DNA from: Verrucomicrobiales bacterium
GTDB lineage: Bacteria; Verrucomicrobiota; Verrucomicrobiia; Verrucomicrobiales; DEV007
Assembly (NCBI GenBank): GCA_007123695.1
Contig: SLGN01000467.1
Coordinates: 1 to 5,803 of the forward strand
Direction of reading: 5' to 3'
DNA length: 5,803 nt
The stretch's first letter is position 1. Each line of letters starts with the position of its first letter. The notes beneath the pieces are model-generated. The model worked only from the letters and a program-made list of their open reading frames with translations, did no database searches and was not told the origin of the DNA. The position numbers and the translations under genes are program-made. Below are positions 1 through 5,226 of this stretch, one piece after another.

Positions 1-1200
1 ATCGAGGCCCTCGGGGGCTCGGGCAAAGTCACGGTCGAGTCGGGGGCGCAGCTCCGCTTCAACGTCGCGGGCGCCTACTCGACCGGCGGGGCCATCCATC
101 TCGCCGGCGGCGGGGACGGCTCGCAGGGCGCCCTGCGCATCCAGCAGACCGGAGCGAACTCCTTTTCCGGCGGGATCGTTCTGGACGACAGCGCCACCAT
201 CCACGTGAACTCCGGCGGCAACACCTTCACCCATTCGGGCGCCTTCGCCGCCGCCGCCGGACGCACCCTCACCAAGACCGGGGCAGGCGAACTCGTCCTG
301 CAGGGCGCGAATCCCGATTGGTCTGGCGATGTCGTCGTCGAAAACGGAAGCGTCACCGTCGCCGCCGGGTCGAACCTCACGACCGGCGCGGTCACGATGA
401 CTACGATCAACAACACCGTGACCCTGACGCTCGGCAACGCCGCCCAGACCATCGGCAGCCTCGACAGCACGATCACCGGCAGCGGCGCCCTCGAACTCTC
501 CCTCGCCGACGGGCACGCCCTCACCGTGGAGCAGACGGCGGCGGGCGAGTTCCGCGGCACGATCTCGGGCAACGGCGCCTCCCTCTCCAAGGCCGGAGGC
601 GCCACCCTCGTCCTTTCGGGGGACAGCACCTACACGGGTGCGACCGAGGTGCTCGCGGGCGCCCTTCTCGTCGATGGGAACCAGTCCTCGGCCACCGGCG
701 CGGTCACCGTCCACTCCGGCGCGACGCTCGGCGGCGCCGGGACCGTCGGCGGGGCGACCACGGTGCTCTCGGGCGGAGCGCTCACCGGAGGCAGCGACGG
801 AGGAATCGGCGATCTTTCCTTCTCGGGTTCGCTCACATCGAGCGCGGGCAGCACGTGGTTGATCGACCTGCTCGAGACGACCAGCGGACAGAGCGACCGC
901 ATCGCCGTCTCCGGCGCCCTCGATCTCGGCGGGGCCACCCTGAGCCTCCAGCGCAGCGGCGATTTCACCATCGGCAACGTCTACACCATCGCCAGCTTCG
1001 GATCGATCAGCGGCACCTTCGCCAGCCTCGGCCAAGGCGACGTTCTCGACGGCTACCGCATCGACTACGGCATCGACACCCCCGGGGCCATCACGCTGAC
1101 CGCAGTTCCCGAGCCGGGAGCGCTTGGTCTCCTCGGTCTCGGGCTCGCTGGGCTTTTTGCCCGCCGCCGCCGCCGTCGGGCCTCCGCCTCGGCGGGCTGA
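1..1200 (+). CDS. Autotransporter-associated beta-strand repeat protein with PEP-CTERM anchor (5' partial)
   Basis: The frame is open from base 1 to the TGA at 1198-1200, giving 399 codons with no start in context, so the N-terminus and signal peptide lie upstream. The protein is rich in Gly, Ala, Ser, Thr and Val, as in a right-handed beta-helix or passenger domain. Two segments match the autotransporter-associated repeat pattern (GAGELVLQGAN near codons 95-105; ATLVLSGDSTYTG near codons 201-213). Further imperfect Gly/Thr-rich strands follow. The C-terminus has the PEP-CTERM layout: VPEP, then a short hydrophobic Leu/Gly segment, then an Arg cluster. In this family the tail is recognised by an exosortase-type system and the protein goes to the cell surface or extracellular matrix. 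No autotransporter beta-barrel follows, so surface attachment probably depends on the PEP-CTERM tail. The ligand and exact role are unknown. An internal GTG at 205 starts a long open stretch but is not the true start. Confidence 0.9.
   Translation: MEALGGSGKVTVESGAQLRFNVAGAYSTGGAIHLAGGGDGSQGALRIQQTGANSFSGGIVLDDSATIHVNSGGNTFTHSGAFAAAAGRTLTKTGAGELVLQGANPDWSGDVVVENGSVTVAAGSNLTTGAVTMTTINNTVTLTLGNAAQTIGSLDSTITGSGALELSLADGHALTVEQTAAGEFRGTISGNGASLSKAGGATLVLSGDSTYTGATEVLAGALLVDGNQSSATGAVTVHSGATLGGAGTVGGATTVLSGGALTGGSDGGIGDLSFSGSLTSSAGSTWLIDLLETTSGQSDRIAVSGALDLGGATLSLQRSGDFTIGNVYTIASFGSISGTFASLGQGDVLDGYRIDYGIDTPGAITLTAVPEPGALGLLGLGLAGLFARRRRRRASASAG
268..360 (+). repeat. Autotransporter-associated beta-strand repeat, copy 1 (protein level)
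   Basis: The encoded segment begins LTKTGAGELVLQGAN and ends GSVTV. It follows the typical pattern of a Lys/Thr-Gly-x-Gly turn, a Leu-Val-Leu strand, a Gly-Ala-Asn turn and a second strand ending in a short Val-rich stretch. The usual Tyr-Thr-Gly after the Asn is replaced by Asp-Trp-Ser-Gly, so this copy is slightly degenerate. Confidence 0.7.
583..672 (+). repeat. Autotransporter-associated beta-strand repeat, copy 2 (protein level)
   Basis: The encoded segment starts LSKAGGATLVLSGDSTYTG and ends AGALLV. It is the better match of the two repeats to the family pattern, with Leu-Val-Leu-Ser-Gly, Tyr-Thr-Gly, Thr-x-Val and Ala-Gly-x-Leu all present. It aligns with copy 1, about 315 bp upstream, at the same motif positions. 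Confidence 0.75.
1105..1179 (+). other. PEP-CTERM sorting signal (protein level)
   Basis: Codons 369-393 encode VPEPGALGLLGLGLAGLFAR followed by five further Arg. This is the standard tripartite PEP-CTERM signal: the Pro-Glu-Pro motif, a hydrophobic helix and a basic stop. Exosortase systems are known to process such tails. Seven residues (ASASAG and its neighbour) follow the Arg run before the stop, a slightly longer tail than usual. No exosortase gene is present in the window. Confidence 0.9.
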
Positions 1201-1250
1201 CCTCGGCTGTCGCGTTGACGCCCCGCTCCGCTGGGTTACAGTCAGCCCGC
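1192..1250. promoter_or_regulatory. Perfect 10-bp inverted repeat between the PEP-CTERM gene and serS
   Basis: GCGGGCTGAC at 1192-1201 is the exact reverse complement of GTCAGCCCGC at 1241-1250, with 39 nt between. The left arm contains the stop codon of the upstream gene and the right arm ends one base before the serS ATG. In RNA the right arm would occupy the place of a ribosome binding site. There is no T-run after it, so it is not a standard intrinsic terminator. A role in serS translation or in ending the upstream transcript is inference. Confidence 0.4.
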
Positions 1251-1251
1251 T

Positions 1252-2523
1252 ATGCTCGACATCCGCCTGCTCCGCGAAGATCCCGAAGCCGTAAAAAACC
1301 GACTCCGCGCCCGCGGGGGAGACTCTTGGCGTCTCGTCGACGAAGTCCTCGCCTGCGACGAGCGTCGCCGCGCCGGCGAAACGGAGAAGCAGCAACTCCA
1401 GAGCGAGCGCAACCGGCTCTCCAAGGAGATCGGTGCGATGAGAAAGCAGGGGCAGGACAGCTCCGCGCTCGAGACGCAGGTCCGCGGCATCGGCGAGCGG
1501 ATCAAGGCCATCGGCGAAGAGGCCGACGCCGCCGAGGCGGGCCAGACCGGTCTGCTCCAGCAGATTCCCAACCTTCCCCACGAGCTCTGCCCCGTGGGCG
1601 TCGACGAGTCCGCCAATCCGCTCGTGCGCGAATGGGGGGAAAAGCCCGCCTTCGATTTCGAGCCGCAGGACCACGTAGCGATCGGGACGCGGCTGGGCCT
1701 CTTCGACTTCGAGGCCGCGACGAAGATCAGCAGCGGCGGCTTCGTCGTCTTCACCGGCGCGGGCGCCCGTCTCGAGCGCGCCCTCGTCCAGTTCCTCCTC
1801 GACCTCCACATCGATCGGCACGGCTACCACGAAGTCTCCCCACCGCACATCGTCAACCGCGACTGCATGGTCGGCACCGGGCAGCTCCCGAAGTTCGAGG
1901 ACGACATGTACGGACTCGAGGACAACGCCTTTTTCCTCGCCCCCACCGCGGAGGTTCCCGTGACCAACCTCTACCGCGAGACCATCCTCAAGGAGGCCGA
2001 CCTGCCTCTCAAGACGACCGCCTACACCCCGTGCTTCCGGCGCGAAGCCGGTTCCGCCGGACGCGAAAGCCGCGGCCTCATCCGAATGCATCAGTTCGAC
2101 AAAGTCGAACTCGTCAACGTGGTCCATCCCGACGAGTCCGCCGCCCAGCTCGAGGTCCTCACGACCGAAGCCGAGGCGGTGCTCCAGGCGCTCGGGCTCC
2201 ACTACCGCATCATCGAACTGTGTACCGGCGATCTCGGTTTCAGCTCGGCCAAGACCTACGACCTCGAGGTCTGGGCTCCCGGCCATGGCGGCTACCTCGA
2301 GGTCTCGAGCTGCTCGAACTTCGCCGACTACCAGGCCCGCCGCATGCGCCTGCGGTTCAAGGGCGCCGACGGCAGCAACCGATTCTGCCACACTCTCAAC
2401 GGGTCCGGGACGGCGCTGCCGCGCCTCTACGTCGCCTTGCTGGAGACCTGCCAGCAGGCCGACGGCAGCGTGCTCGTGCCCGAGGCCCTCCAGCCCTACT
2501 TCGGGCGGGATCGGATCGCCTGA
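1252..2523 (+). CDS. serS: Seryl-tRNA synthetase
   Basis: This cytoplasmic class II aminoacyl-tRNA synthetase charges tRNA-Ser (and tRNA-Sec where present) with serine using ATP. The 423-aa length is normal for bacterial SerRS. The start MLDIRLLREDPEAVKNRL is the classic SerRS N-terminus, and an in-frame TGA at 1216-1218 excludes a longer form. Residues about 27-103 form the charged, helical tRNA-binding arm. The catalytic core shows TAEVPVTNLYRETIL (232-246, serine pocket), motif 2 with CFRREAGSAGRESRGL (261-276), CTGDLGFSSAKTYDLEVW (324-341) and motif 3 NGSGTALPRLYVALLE (383-398). Motif 3 keeps its Arg but reads TALPR where many bacteria have LAxGR. There is no Shine-Dalgarno before the ATG. 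The codons favour CTC for Leu and GTC for Val. The gene lies 51 bp after the PEP-CTERM gene and converges with the cytochrome gene, 40 bp away. Confidence 0.98.
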   Translation: MLDIRLLREDPEAVKNRLRARGGDSWRLVDEVLACDERRRAGETEKQQLQSERNRLSKEIGAMRKQGQDSSALETQVRGIGERIKAIGEEADAAEAGQTGLLQQIPNLPHELCPVGVDESANPLVREWGEKPAFDFEPQDHVAIGTRLGLFDFEAATKISSGGFVVFTGAGARLERALVQFLLDLHIDRHGYHEVSPPHIVNRDCMVGTGQLPKFEDDMYGLEDNAFFLAPTAEVPVTNLYRETILKEADLPLKTTAYTPCFRREAGSAGRESRGLIRMHQFDKVELVNVVHPDESAAQLEVLTTEAEAVLQALGLHYRIIELCTGDLGFSSAKTYDLEVWAPGHGGYLEVSSCSNFADYQARRMRLRFKGADGSNRFCHTLNGSGTALPRLYVALLETCQQADGSVLVPEALQPYFGRDRIA

Positions 2524-2563
2524 CGCCGGTGGCCGCCAGCCCTGTCGTCGCAAGCCGGATTCC

Positions 2564-3082
2564 TCACCACTCGGTGATTTCCCTCGGATGGACGAGGACG
2601 ACGTTCTCCGGCCAAACCGCGCCCTCCGCGATCCAGCGGCGCAGGATTTCAAGCCGAACGCCCCAGACCTTGTCGGGTGTCGGGGGCATGGCCTGCTGGT
2701 GCATGGGATCTTGGGCAAGAACCCGGAGAAGCGGGCTGCCGTCGGGATCGCCGGGTAGGATGGCGGGCGGCGAAGCCCCGGTCGAGAGGGCTTGGGCGCG
2801 GGTCTCGAGGACGAGACCCCCGTAGCGCTGGGCGTCTTCGCGGTTGTGGCATTCGAGGCAGTTGATGATGAGCAGCGGTCGCACGTGTTTCGCGAAATCG
2901 ATGGGGCCCTCGGGCACGCTATCGGGCCATGTCGGGTCGGGCAATCCGCCCGCGGCGGGCAGTTCGTCCTCGATCCCATCGGCTGTCTCATAGCTGCGTT
3001 CCCCGCAGCCCGCGAGCAGGGAAAGGGCGGTGAAGAGGACGGTTGGGAGAGCGGCGCGCCGGCAGACGCTTTGAATCTTCAT
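2564..3082 (-). CDS. Small lipoprotein with planctomycete-type cytochrome c domain
   Basis: The product is 172 aa, starting MKIQSVCRR at the ATG complementary to 3080-3082. This start puts a lipoprotein signal peptide at the N-terminus: basic residues, a hydrophobic stretch (11-23) and the lipobox LAGC with Cys26. The frame stays open 231 bp further upstream, but that extension would bury the signal peptide. After an acidic, Pro-rich linker (about 30-60) comes a domain like the planctomycete cytochrome C (PSCyt1-type) family: FAKHVRPLL, the haem motif CLECH (75-79), AILPGDPDGSPLL (107-119), MPP (132-134, possible Met ligand) and RRWIAEGAVWP (148-158). The expected role is a membrane-anchored, covalently haem-bound periplasmic protein; its redox partner is unknown. 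In this family the domain is often fused to PSD1/PSCyt2-type domains; here it stands alone. The gene diverges from the kinase-like gene. No clear Shine-Dalgarno precedes it. Confidence 0.88.
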   Translation of the reverse strand: MKIQSVCRRAALPTVLFTALSLLAGCGERSYETADGIEDELPAAGGLPDPTWPDSVPEGPIDFAKHVRPLLIINCLECHNREDAQRYGGLVLETRAQALSTGASPPAILPGDPDGSPLLRVLAQDPMHQQAMPPTPDKVWGVRLEILRRWIAEGAVWPENVVLVHPREITEW

Positions 3083-3190
3083 GGGGCGAAAGGTAGACGA
3101 ATTCGCGTGCGATTCCCAGCGAGATCGGGGCGGAAGAGCCCAGGAAATCGCGGCATATTTCAAAAAACGCCCGTGAAAGCGCAAGCGATG

Positions 3191-3215
3191 CGGAGCGGAA
3201 CGGAACGGTCCGGGA
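3191..3215 (+). repeat. Five tandem CGGNN pentamers upstream of the kinase-like gene
   Basis: The sequence reads CGGAG, CGGAA, CGGAA, CGGTC, CGGGA without a break, ending 11 nt before the ATG at 3227. It lies in the expected 5' leader of the gene. It could be chance in GC-rich DNA, or a short repeat that could vary in copy number; nothing shows a function directly. Confidence 0.45.
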
Positions 3216-3216
3216 T

Positions 3217-3220
3217 AGGA
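3217..3220 (+). promoter_or_regulatory. Shine-Dalgarno site of the kinase-like gene
   Basis: AGGA lies 6 nt upstream of the ATG at 3227, a good spacing. It decides the start of the kinase-like gene against the much longer open frame that runs back to 2792. It is the only clear ribosome binding site seen in this window. Confidence 0.6.
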
Positions 3221-3226
3221 TTGGAA

Positions 3227-4012
3227 ATGTTTGCAAACAGGGTACATTGCGACCGTGCCTATCTGTCGGAGCGTGTGGAGCGGTTTCTGAGGCGTCGAGG
3301 TCGCTGGGCGCATCTCGGTTCAACTGCGACTGCGGGCGGTGGTCGGCGACCTGCCCTCACGGTCTCGAGGCAGTGCGGGGCTGGACTCGGTCGTATCGAG
3401 CGCCCCCTCCTCGAATACCTCGACGAACTCCGTCCGGACACTTCCGGGGAGTGGGTTCTCTTCGACCAATCCCTGCTCGGAACCTTGCTCGGACGCGGCC
3501 CGGTCCGGCAGGTGCTGCCGCCCTTCAATCCCGGCGCCGCGAAGATCCCGGTTTCCCCTCTTCTCGGAGAGAACTTGGCTCGACCCGTCTCGGAATGGAA
3601 TCTATTCAACCATTCCGCGAACGCCATCCGCATGCTTTGCCATCAAGGTCACGCCATCGTGGTGGGGCGTGCCGGCAACCAGGTGACCGCCGATCTTCCC
3701 GGAACCTTCCATGTCAGGCTTGTCTCGGCCGAGTCCAACCGTGTTTCCTTTCTTAAATCAAGCCGCCGCATTGGGGAGAACGAGGCCGCCGAAGTCGTTG
3801 CCGAAACTGACAAAGCGCGGTCGAAGTTCGTCAAGCGCCATGCCGGAGCGGAGATCGACGATCCGCTCGGCTATCACCTCGTGCTCAACACGGACCACCT
3901 CAGCGGGGAGCTTGCCGCGCGGATCATCGCCGATTCCCTCCACGAATGGATCGACCGCAGCGAAGAAGAGATCGGCGAGCGACAGGAAAACGTCGTCGAA
4001 GCGATTTTTTAG
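3227..4012 (+). CDS. Cytidylate-kinase-like family protein (AAK_26 type)
   Basis: The product is 261 aa. The start at 3227 (MFANRVHCDRAYLSERVERF) is chosen for its Shine-Dalgarno and because upstream codons run antisense through the cytochrome gene. Features matching the cytidylate-kinase-like family are LTVSRQCGAGLG (44-55, phosphate-binding-loop position), WVLFDQSLL (76-84), ANAIRMLCHQGHAIVVGRAGN (131-151, split here as one conserved block), FHVRLVSAE (161-169), TDKARSKFVKRH (194-205) and DDPLGYHLVLNTDHLS (211-226). The loop has Gly-Ala-Gly and no Walker A Gly-Lys-Ser/Thr, so nucleotide binding differs from true Cmk. The substrate is unknown and CMP kinase activity should not be assumed; such proteins are recurrent in Verrucomicrobiota and Planctomycetes but poorly characterised. 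The protein is cytosolic, with no signal peptide or membrane segment. It converges with the araC-type gene after 12 bp. Confidence 0.85.
   Translation: MFANRVHCDRAYLSERVERFLRRRGRWAHLGSTATAGGGRRPALTVSRQCGAGLGRIERPLLEYLDELRPDTSGEWVLFDQSLLGTLLGRGPVRQVLPPFNPGAAKIPVSPLLGENLARPVSEWNLFNHSANAIRMLCHQGHAIVVGRAGNQVTADLPGTFHVRLVSAESNRVSFLKSSRRIGENEAAEVVAETDKARSKFVKRHAGAEIDDPLGYHLVLNTDHLSGELAARIIADSLHEWIDRSEEEIGERQENVVEAIF
3228..3239. promoter_or_regulatory. 12-bp perfect palindrome over the kinase-like start codon
   Basis: TGTTTGCAAACA is its own reverse complement and begins at the second base of the ATG at 3227. Such symmetry suits a dimeric repressor site, or it may simply follow from the codons Phe-Ala-Asn. 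The core TTTGCA also occurs in the TGTGCAAA repeats near 5138-5157 (as TTTGCACA on the other strand). Function is inferred only. Confidence 0.3.
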
Positions 4013-4024
4013 CGAGGCCCCGTC

Positions 4025-4960
4025 TCAGGCCGCTTCCTCGGCCGCAATGCGGTCGGCGCTGTCGCGCTCGCTTCGAAAGCGGGTCGGCGAGACTCCGGCA
4101 TATTTGAGGAAGCTGCGGTTGAACTGCGAGACGGACTGGAAACCGACGTCGAAAGCCACGTCGGTGATCCGCAGGCGCGGGTTGGCGAGCTTCCGCTTGG
4201 CCCACTCGACCCGCCGCCGGTTGATGTATTCGGTGAGCGTCATGCCCGAGGCCTGCTTGAAAAGCTTGCAGAAGTAGAATGGGCTGACCTTGACGTGCCC
4301 GGCGACGGCGTCGAGGGAGAGCTTTTCCTCTAGGTGGGCGTTGATGAAGCGTTTCGCCCGGACAACGATCTGAGGTTCCGAATTCGCCTCCTCGGTGATG
4401 AGACGGTTGAGCAGGTCGGAAAGCTGCAGGGCGAAGGCGGCAAGCAGGGTCACGCTCCCCTCGTAGCGGGACAGGGGCAGCTCCGCCGTGGCCTGCCACG
4501 CCTCGGCGAGCGGTTCGAGCTCGCGGTCCGCCACGCCGACGCGGCGAAGCTCTTCGGCGACGCGCTCGAAGCCCCTTTCGCGGCCCGCGCCCGCAAAGAT
4601 CTGGCCCGTAGAGAGGTAGGCGATGGTGCGTCCGCCGAGATTGACGGGAACTAAAGTTTCGCGCAGACCGGCGTAGCAAGTGCGCGTTTCGGCTCGGTCT
4701 CCGGTTTCGCGTGAAAGGCAGCGATGCTCCATCGCGCAGCGACGGCGGCCCTTCTCGTTTTCGTTTACGGCGGAGCAGAAGGCGGCGCAGCCGTTGACGG
4801 CGCGTTTCTCAGCCGCTTCGCTCTCGATTGCGGGCACGAGAGAGAAGTCGAGGCCGGTGGCGTTTGCGAAAGCGCGACGGTAGGTTCCGAAGAACGGGGA
4901 ATCGAGGAGCTTGCGGTAGATGCGCTGGTCTGCTTCGAGGGGGGGGTGCTTGAGTTCCAT
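4025..4960 (-). CDS. AraC-family transcriptional regulator with PocR ligand-binding domain
   Basis: The product is 311 aa, starting MELKHPPLEADQRIYRKLL. The N-terminal half resembles the PocR sensory domain (about 25-185): a TGLDFSLVP segment, FCSAVNENEKGRRRC (61-75), then TCYAGLRETLVPVNLGG (94-110) and IAYLSTGQIF (113-122). The cysteines C62, C75, C81 and C95 stand where the family usually has conserved Cys. PocR itself senses propanediol in enterics; the ligand here is unknown. The C-terminal part is a full AraC DNA-binding domain with two helix-turn-helix units: LSLDAVAGHVKVSPFYFCKLF (215-235) and ITDVAFDVGFQSVSQFNRSF (265-284), followed by the typical G-x-SPTRFR end. No clear Shine-Dalgarno precedes the ATG. 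No obvious target operon is adjacent, so it may act at a distance or on its own upstream region, which holds direct repeats (5084-5111, 5138-5157). Confidence 0.93.
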   Translation of the reverse strand: MELKHPPLEADQRIYRKLLDSPFFGTYRRAFANATGLDFSLVPAIESEAAEKRAVNGCAAFCSAVNENEKGRRRCAMEHRCLSRETGDRAETRTCYAGLRETLVPVNLGGRTIAYLSTGQIFAGAGRERGFERVAEELRRVGVADRELEPLAEAWQATAELPLSRYEGSVTLLAAFALQLSDLLNRLITEEANSEPQIVVRAKRFINAHLEEKLSLDAVAGHVKVSPFYFCKLFKQASGMTLTEYINRRRVEWAKRKLANPRLRITDVAFDVGFQSVSQFNRSFLKYAGVSPTRFRSERDSADRIAAEEAA

Positions 4961-5083
4961 GACGATGGCGCTTTGGGATTAGGATATCGACGGAGAAGGC
5001 CGACCACTGGCAGACCGTATCGCGAGACGGCTGATGGCGATATTCGCGGCGTTTCGTAATCTACCCTAGCGGATTCACGAAGC

Positions 5084-5111
5084 CGCCGGTACGCAAATCC
5101 AGTACGCCGGT
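5084..5111. repeat. CGCCGGT direct repeat with 21-bp period
   Basis: CGCCGGT occurs at 5084-5090 and 5105-5111, exactly 21 bp apart. GTACG also occurs twice here, at 5089-5093 and 5102-5106. A 21-bp step equals two helical turns and is the spacing of half-sites known for AraC itself, so an operator for the adjacent PocR/AraC protein is possible. GC-rich 7-mers also recur by chance. Confidence 0.35.
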
Positions 5112-5137
5112 GGGCAACCTGTGAAGCGCACGAAAAA

Positions 5138-5157
5138 TGTGCAAACTTCTGTGCAAA
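5138..5157. repeat. TGTGCAAA tandem direct repeat, 12-bp period
   Basis: TGTGCAAA occurs at 5138-5145 and 5150-5157, separated by CTTC. Read on the minus strand it is TTTGCACA twice, upstream of the araC-type gene. It could be a regulator binding site or part of the leader of the transposase element. The right copy overlaps the left arm of the inverted repeat at 5154-5185. Confidence 0.4.
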
Positions 5158-5185
5158 AATCGTGGCTATTTATTTGCGATTTTTG
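5154..5185. repeat. 9-bp perfect inverted repeat upstream of the RAYT gene
   Basis: CAAAAATCG at 5154-5162 is the reverse complement of CGATTTTTG at 5177-5185, with a 14-nt AT-rich loop. It ends 41 bp before the transposase ATG. Y1-type transposases recognise hairpins near their genes, and RAYTs are linked to REP palindromes, so this could be a recognition hairpin or element end. It lacks the GC-rich stem typical of known REPs. A promoter-region or termination role is the alternative. Confidence 0.4.
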
Positions 5186-5226
5186 GAAATGGGACTAAGG
5201 TTGGGTTCGATCAAAATAGCAATGCC

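Larger units (their letters stand above)
3083..3226. promoter_or_regulatory. Divergent intergenic region between cytochrome and kinase-like genes
   Basis: These 144 bp separate two divergent starts and must hold both promoters unless transcription begins elsewhere. An AT-rich patch, CATATTTCAAAAAAC near 3154-3168, stands out in otherwise GC-rich sequence and is the best place for promoter melting. I could not assign a convincing -35/-10 pair on either strand. Confidence 0.45.
4961..5226. other. Intergenic region between the araC-type gene and the transposase
   Basis: This 266-bp stretch has no gene that I can support. The left half is GC-rich; from about 5131 it becomes clearly AT-rich, up to the transposase start. 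It carries a CGCCGGT direct repeat, a TGTGCAAA direct repeat and an inverted repeat, each listed separately. It should contain the promoters of both divergent genes, but I see no convincing -35/-10 pair. Confidence 0.6.

Noticed and set aside
75..977. Two adjoining minus-strand open frames opposite the surface-protein gene
   Set aside because: They are Pro/Ala/Val-rich with no recognisable motif, and are the antisense reading of a repetitive GC-rich gene.
2564..2577. Small hairpin TCACC-ACTC-GGTGA between serS and the cytochrome gene as a bidirectional terminator
   Set aside because: The stem is only 5 bp with short or no T-runs on either side, and it overlaps the cytochrome stop codon; too weak to list.
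318..2825. Very long plus-strand open frame (835 codons) across the surface-protein gene and serS
   Set aside because: It is Arg/Pro/His-rich low-complexity sequence and an out-of-frame shadow of two well-supported genes in GC-rich DNA.
2792..3226. N-terminal extension of the kinase-like gene back to the ATG at 2792
   Set aside because: It runs antisense through the cytochrome gene, has no family match, and a good Shine-Dalgarno supports the ATG at 3227.
3083..3313. N-terminal extension of the cytochrome gene to 3313
   Set aside because: It would overlap the start of the divergent gene and bury the lipoprotein signal peptide that begins at the ATG at 3082.
4028..4043. GGCCG/CGGCC hairpin at the convergent ends of the kinase-like and araC-type genes as a terminator
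   Set aside because: It lies in the Ala/Glu-rich C-terminal codons of the araC-type gene and has no T-run; likely a by-product of the codons.
4334..5059. Plus-strand open frames opposite the araC-type gene
   Set aside because: The minus-strand gene has complete PocR and AraC motifs; the opposite frames show no family features.
5174..5201. TTGCGA and TAAGGT, 16 bp apart, as a promoter for the transposase
   Set aside because: The -10 match is poor and the -35 candidate lies in the inverted repeat; no better support.
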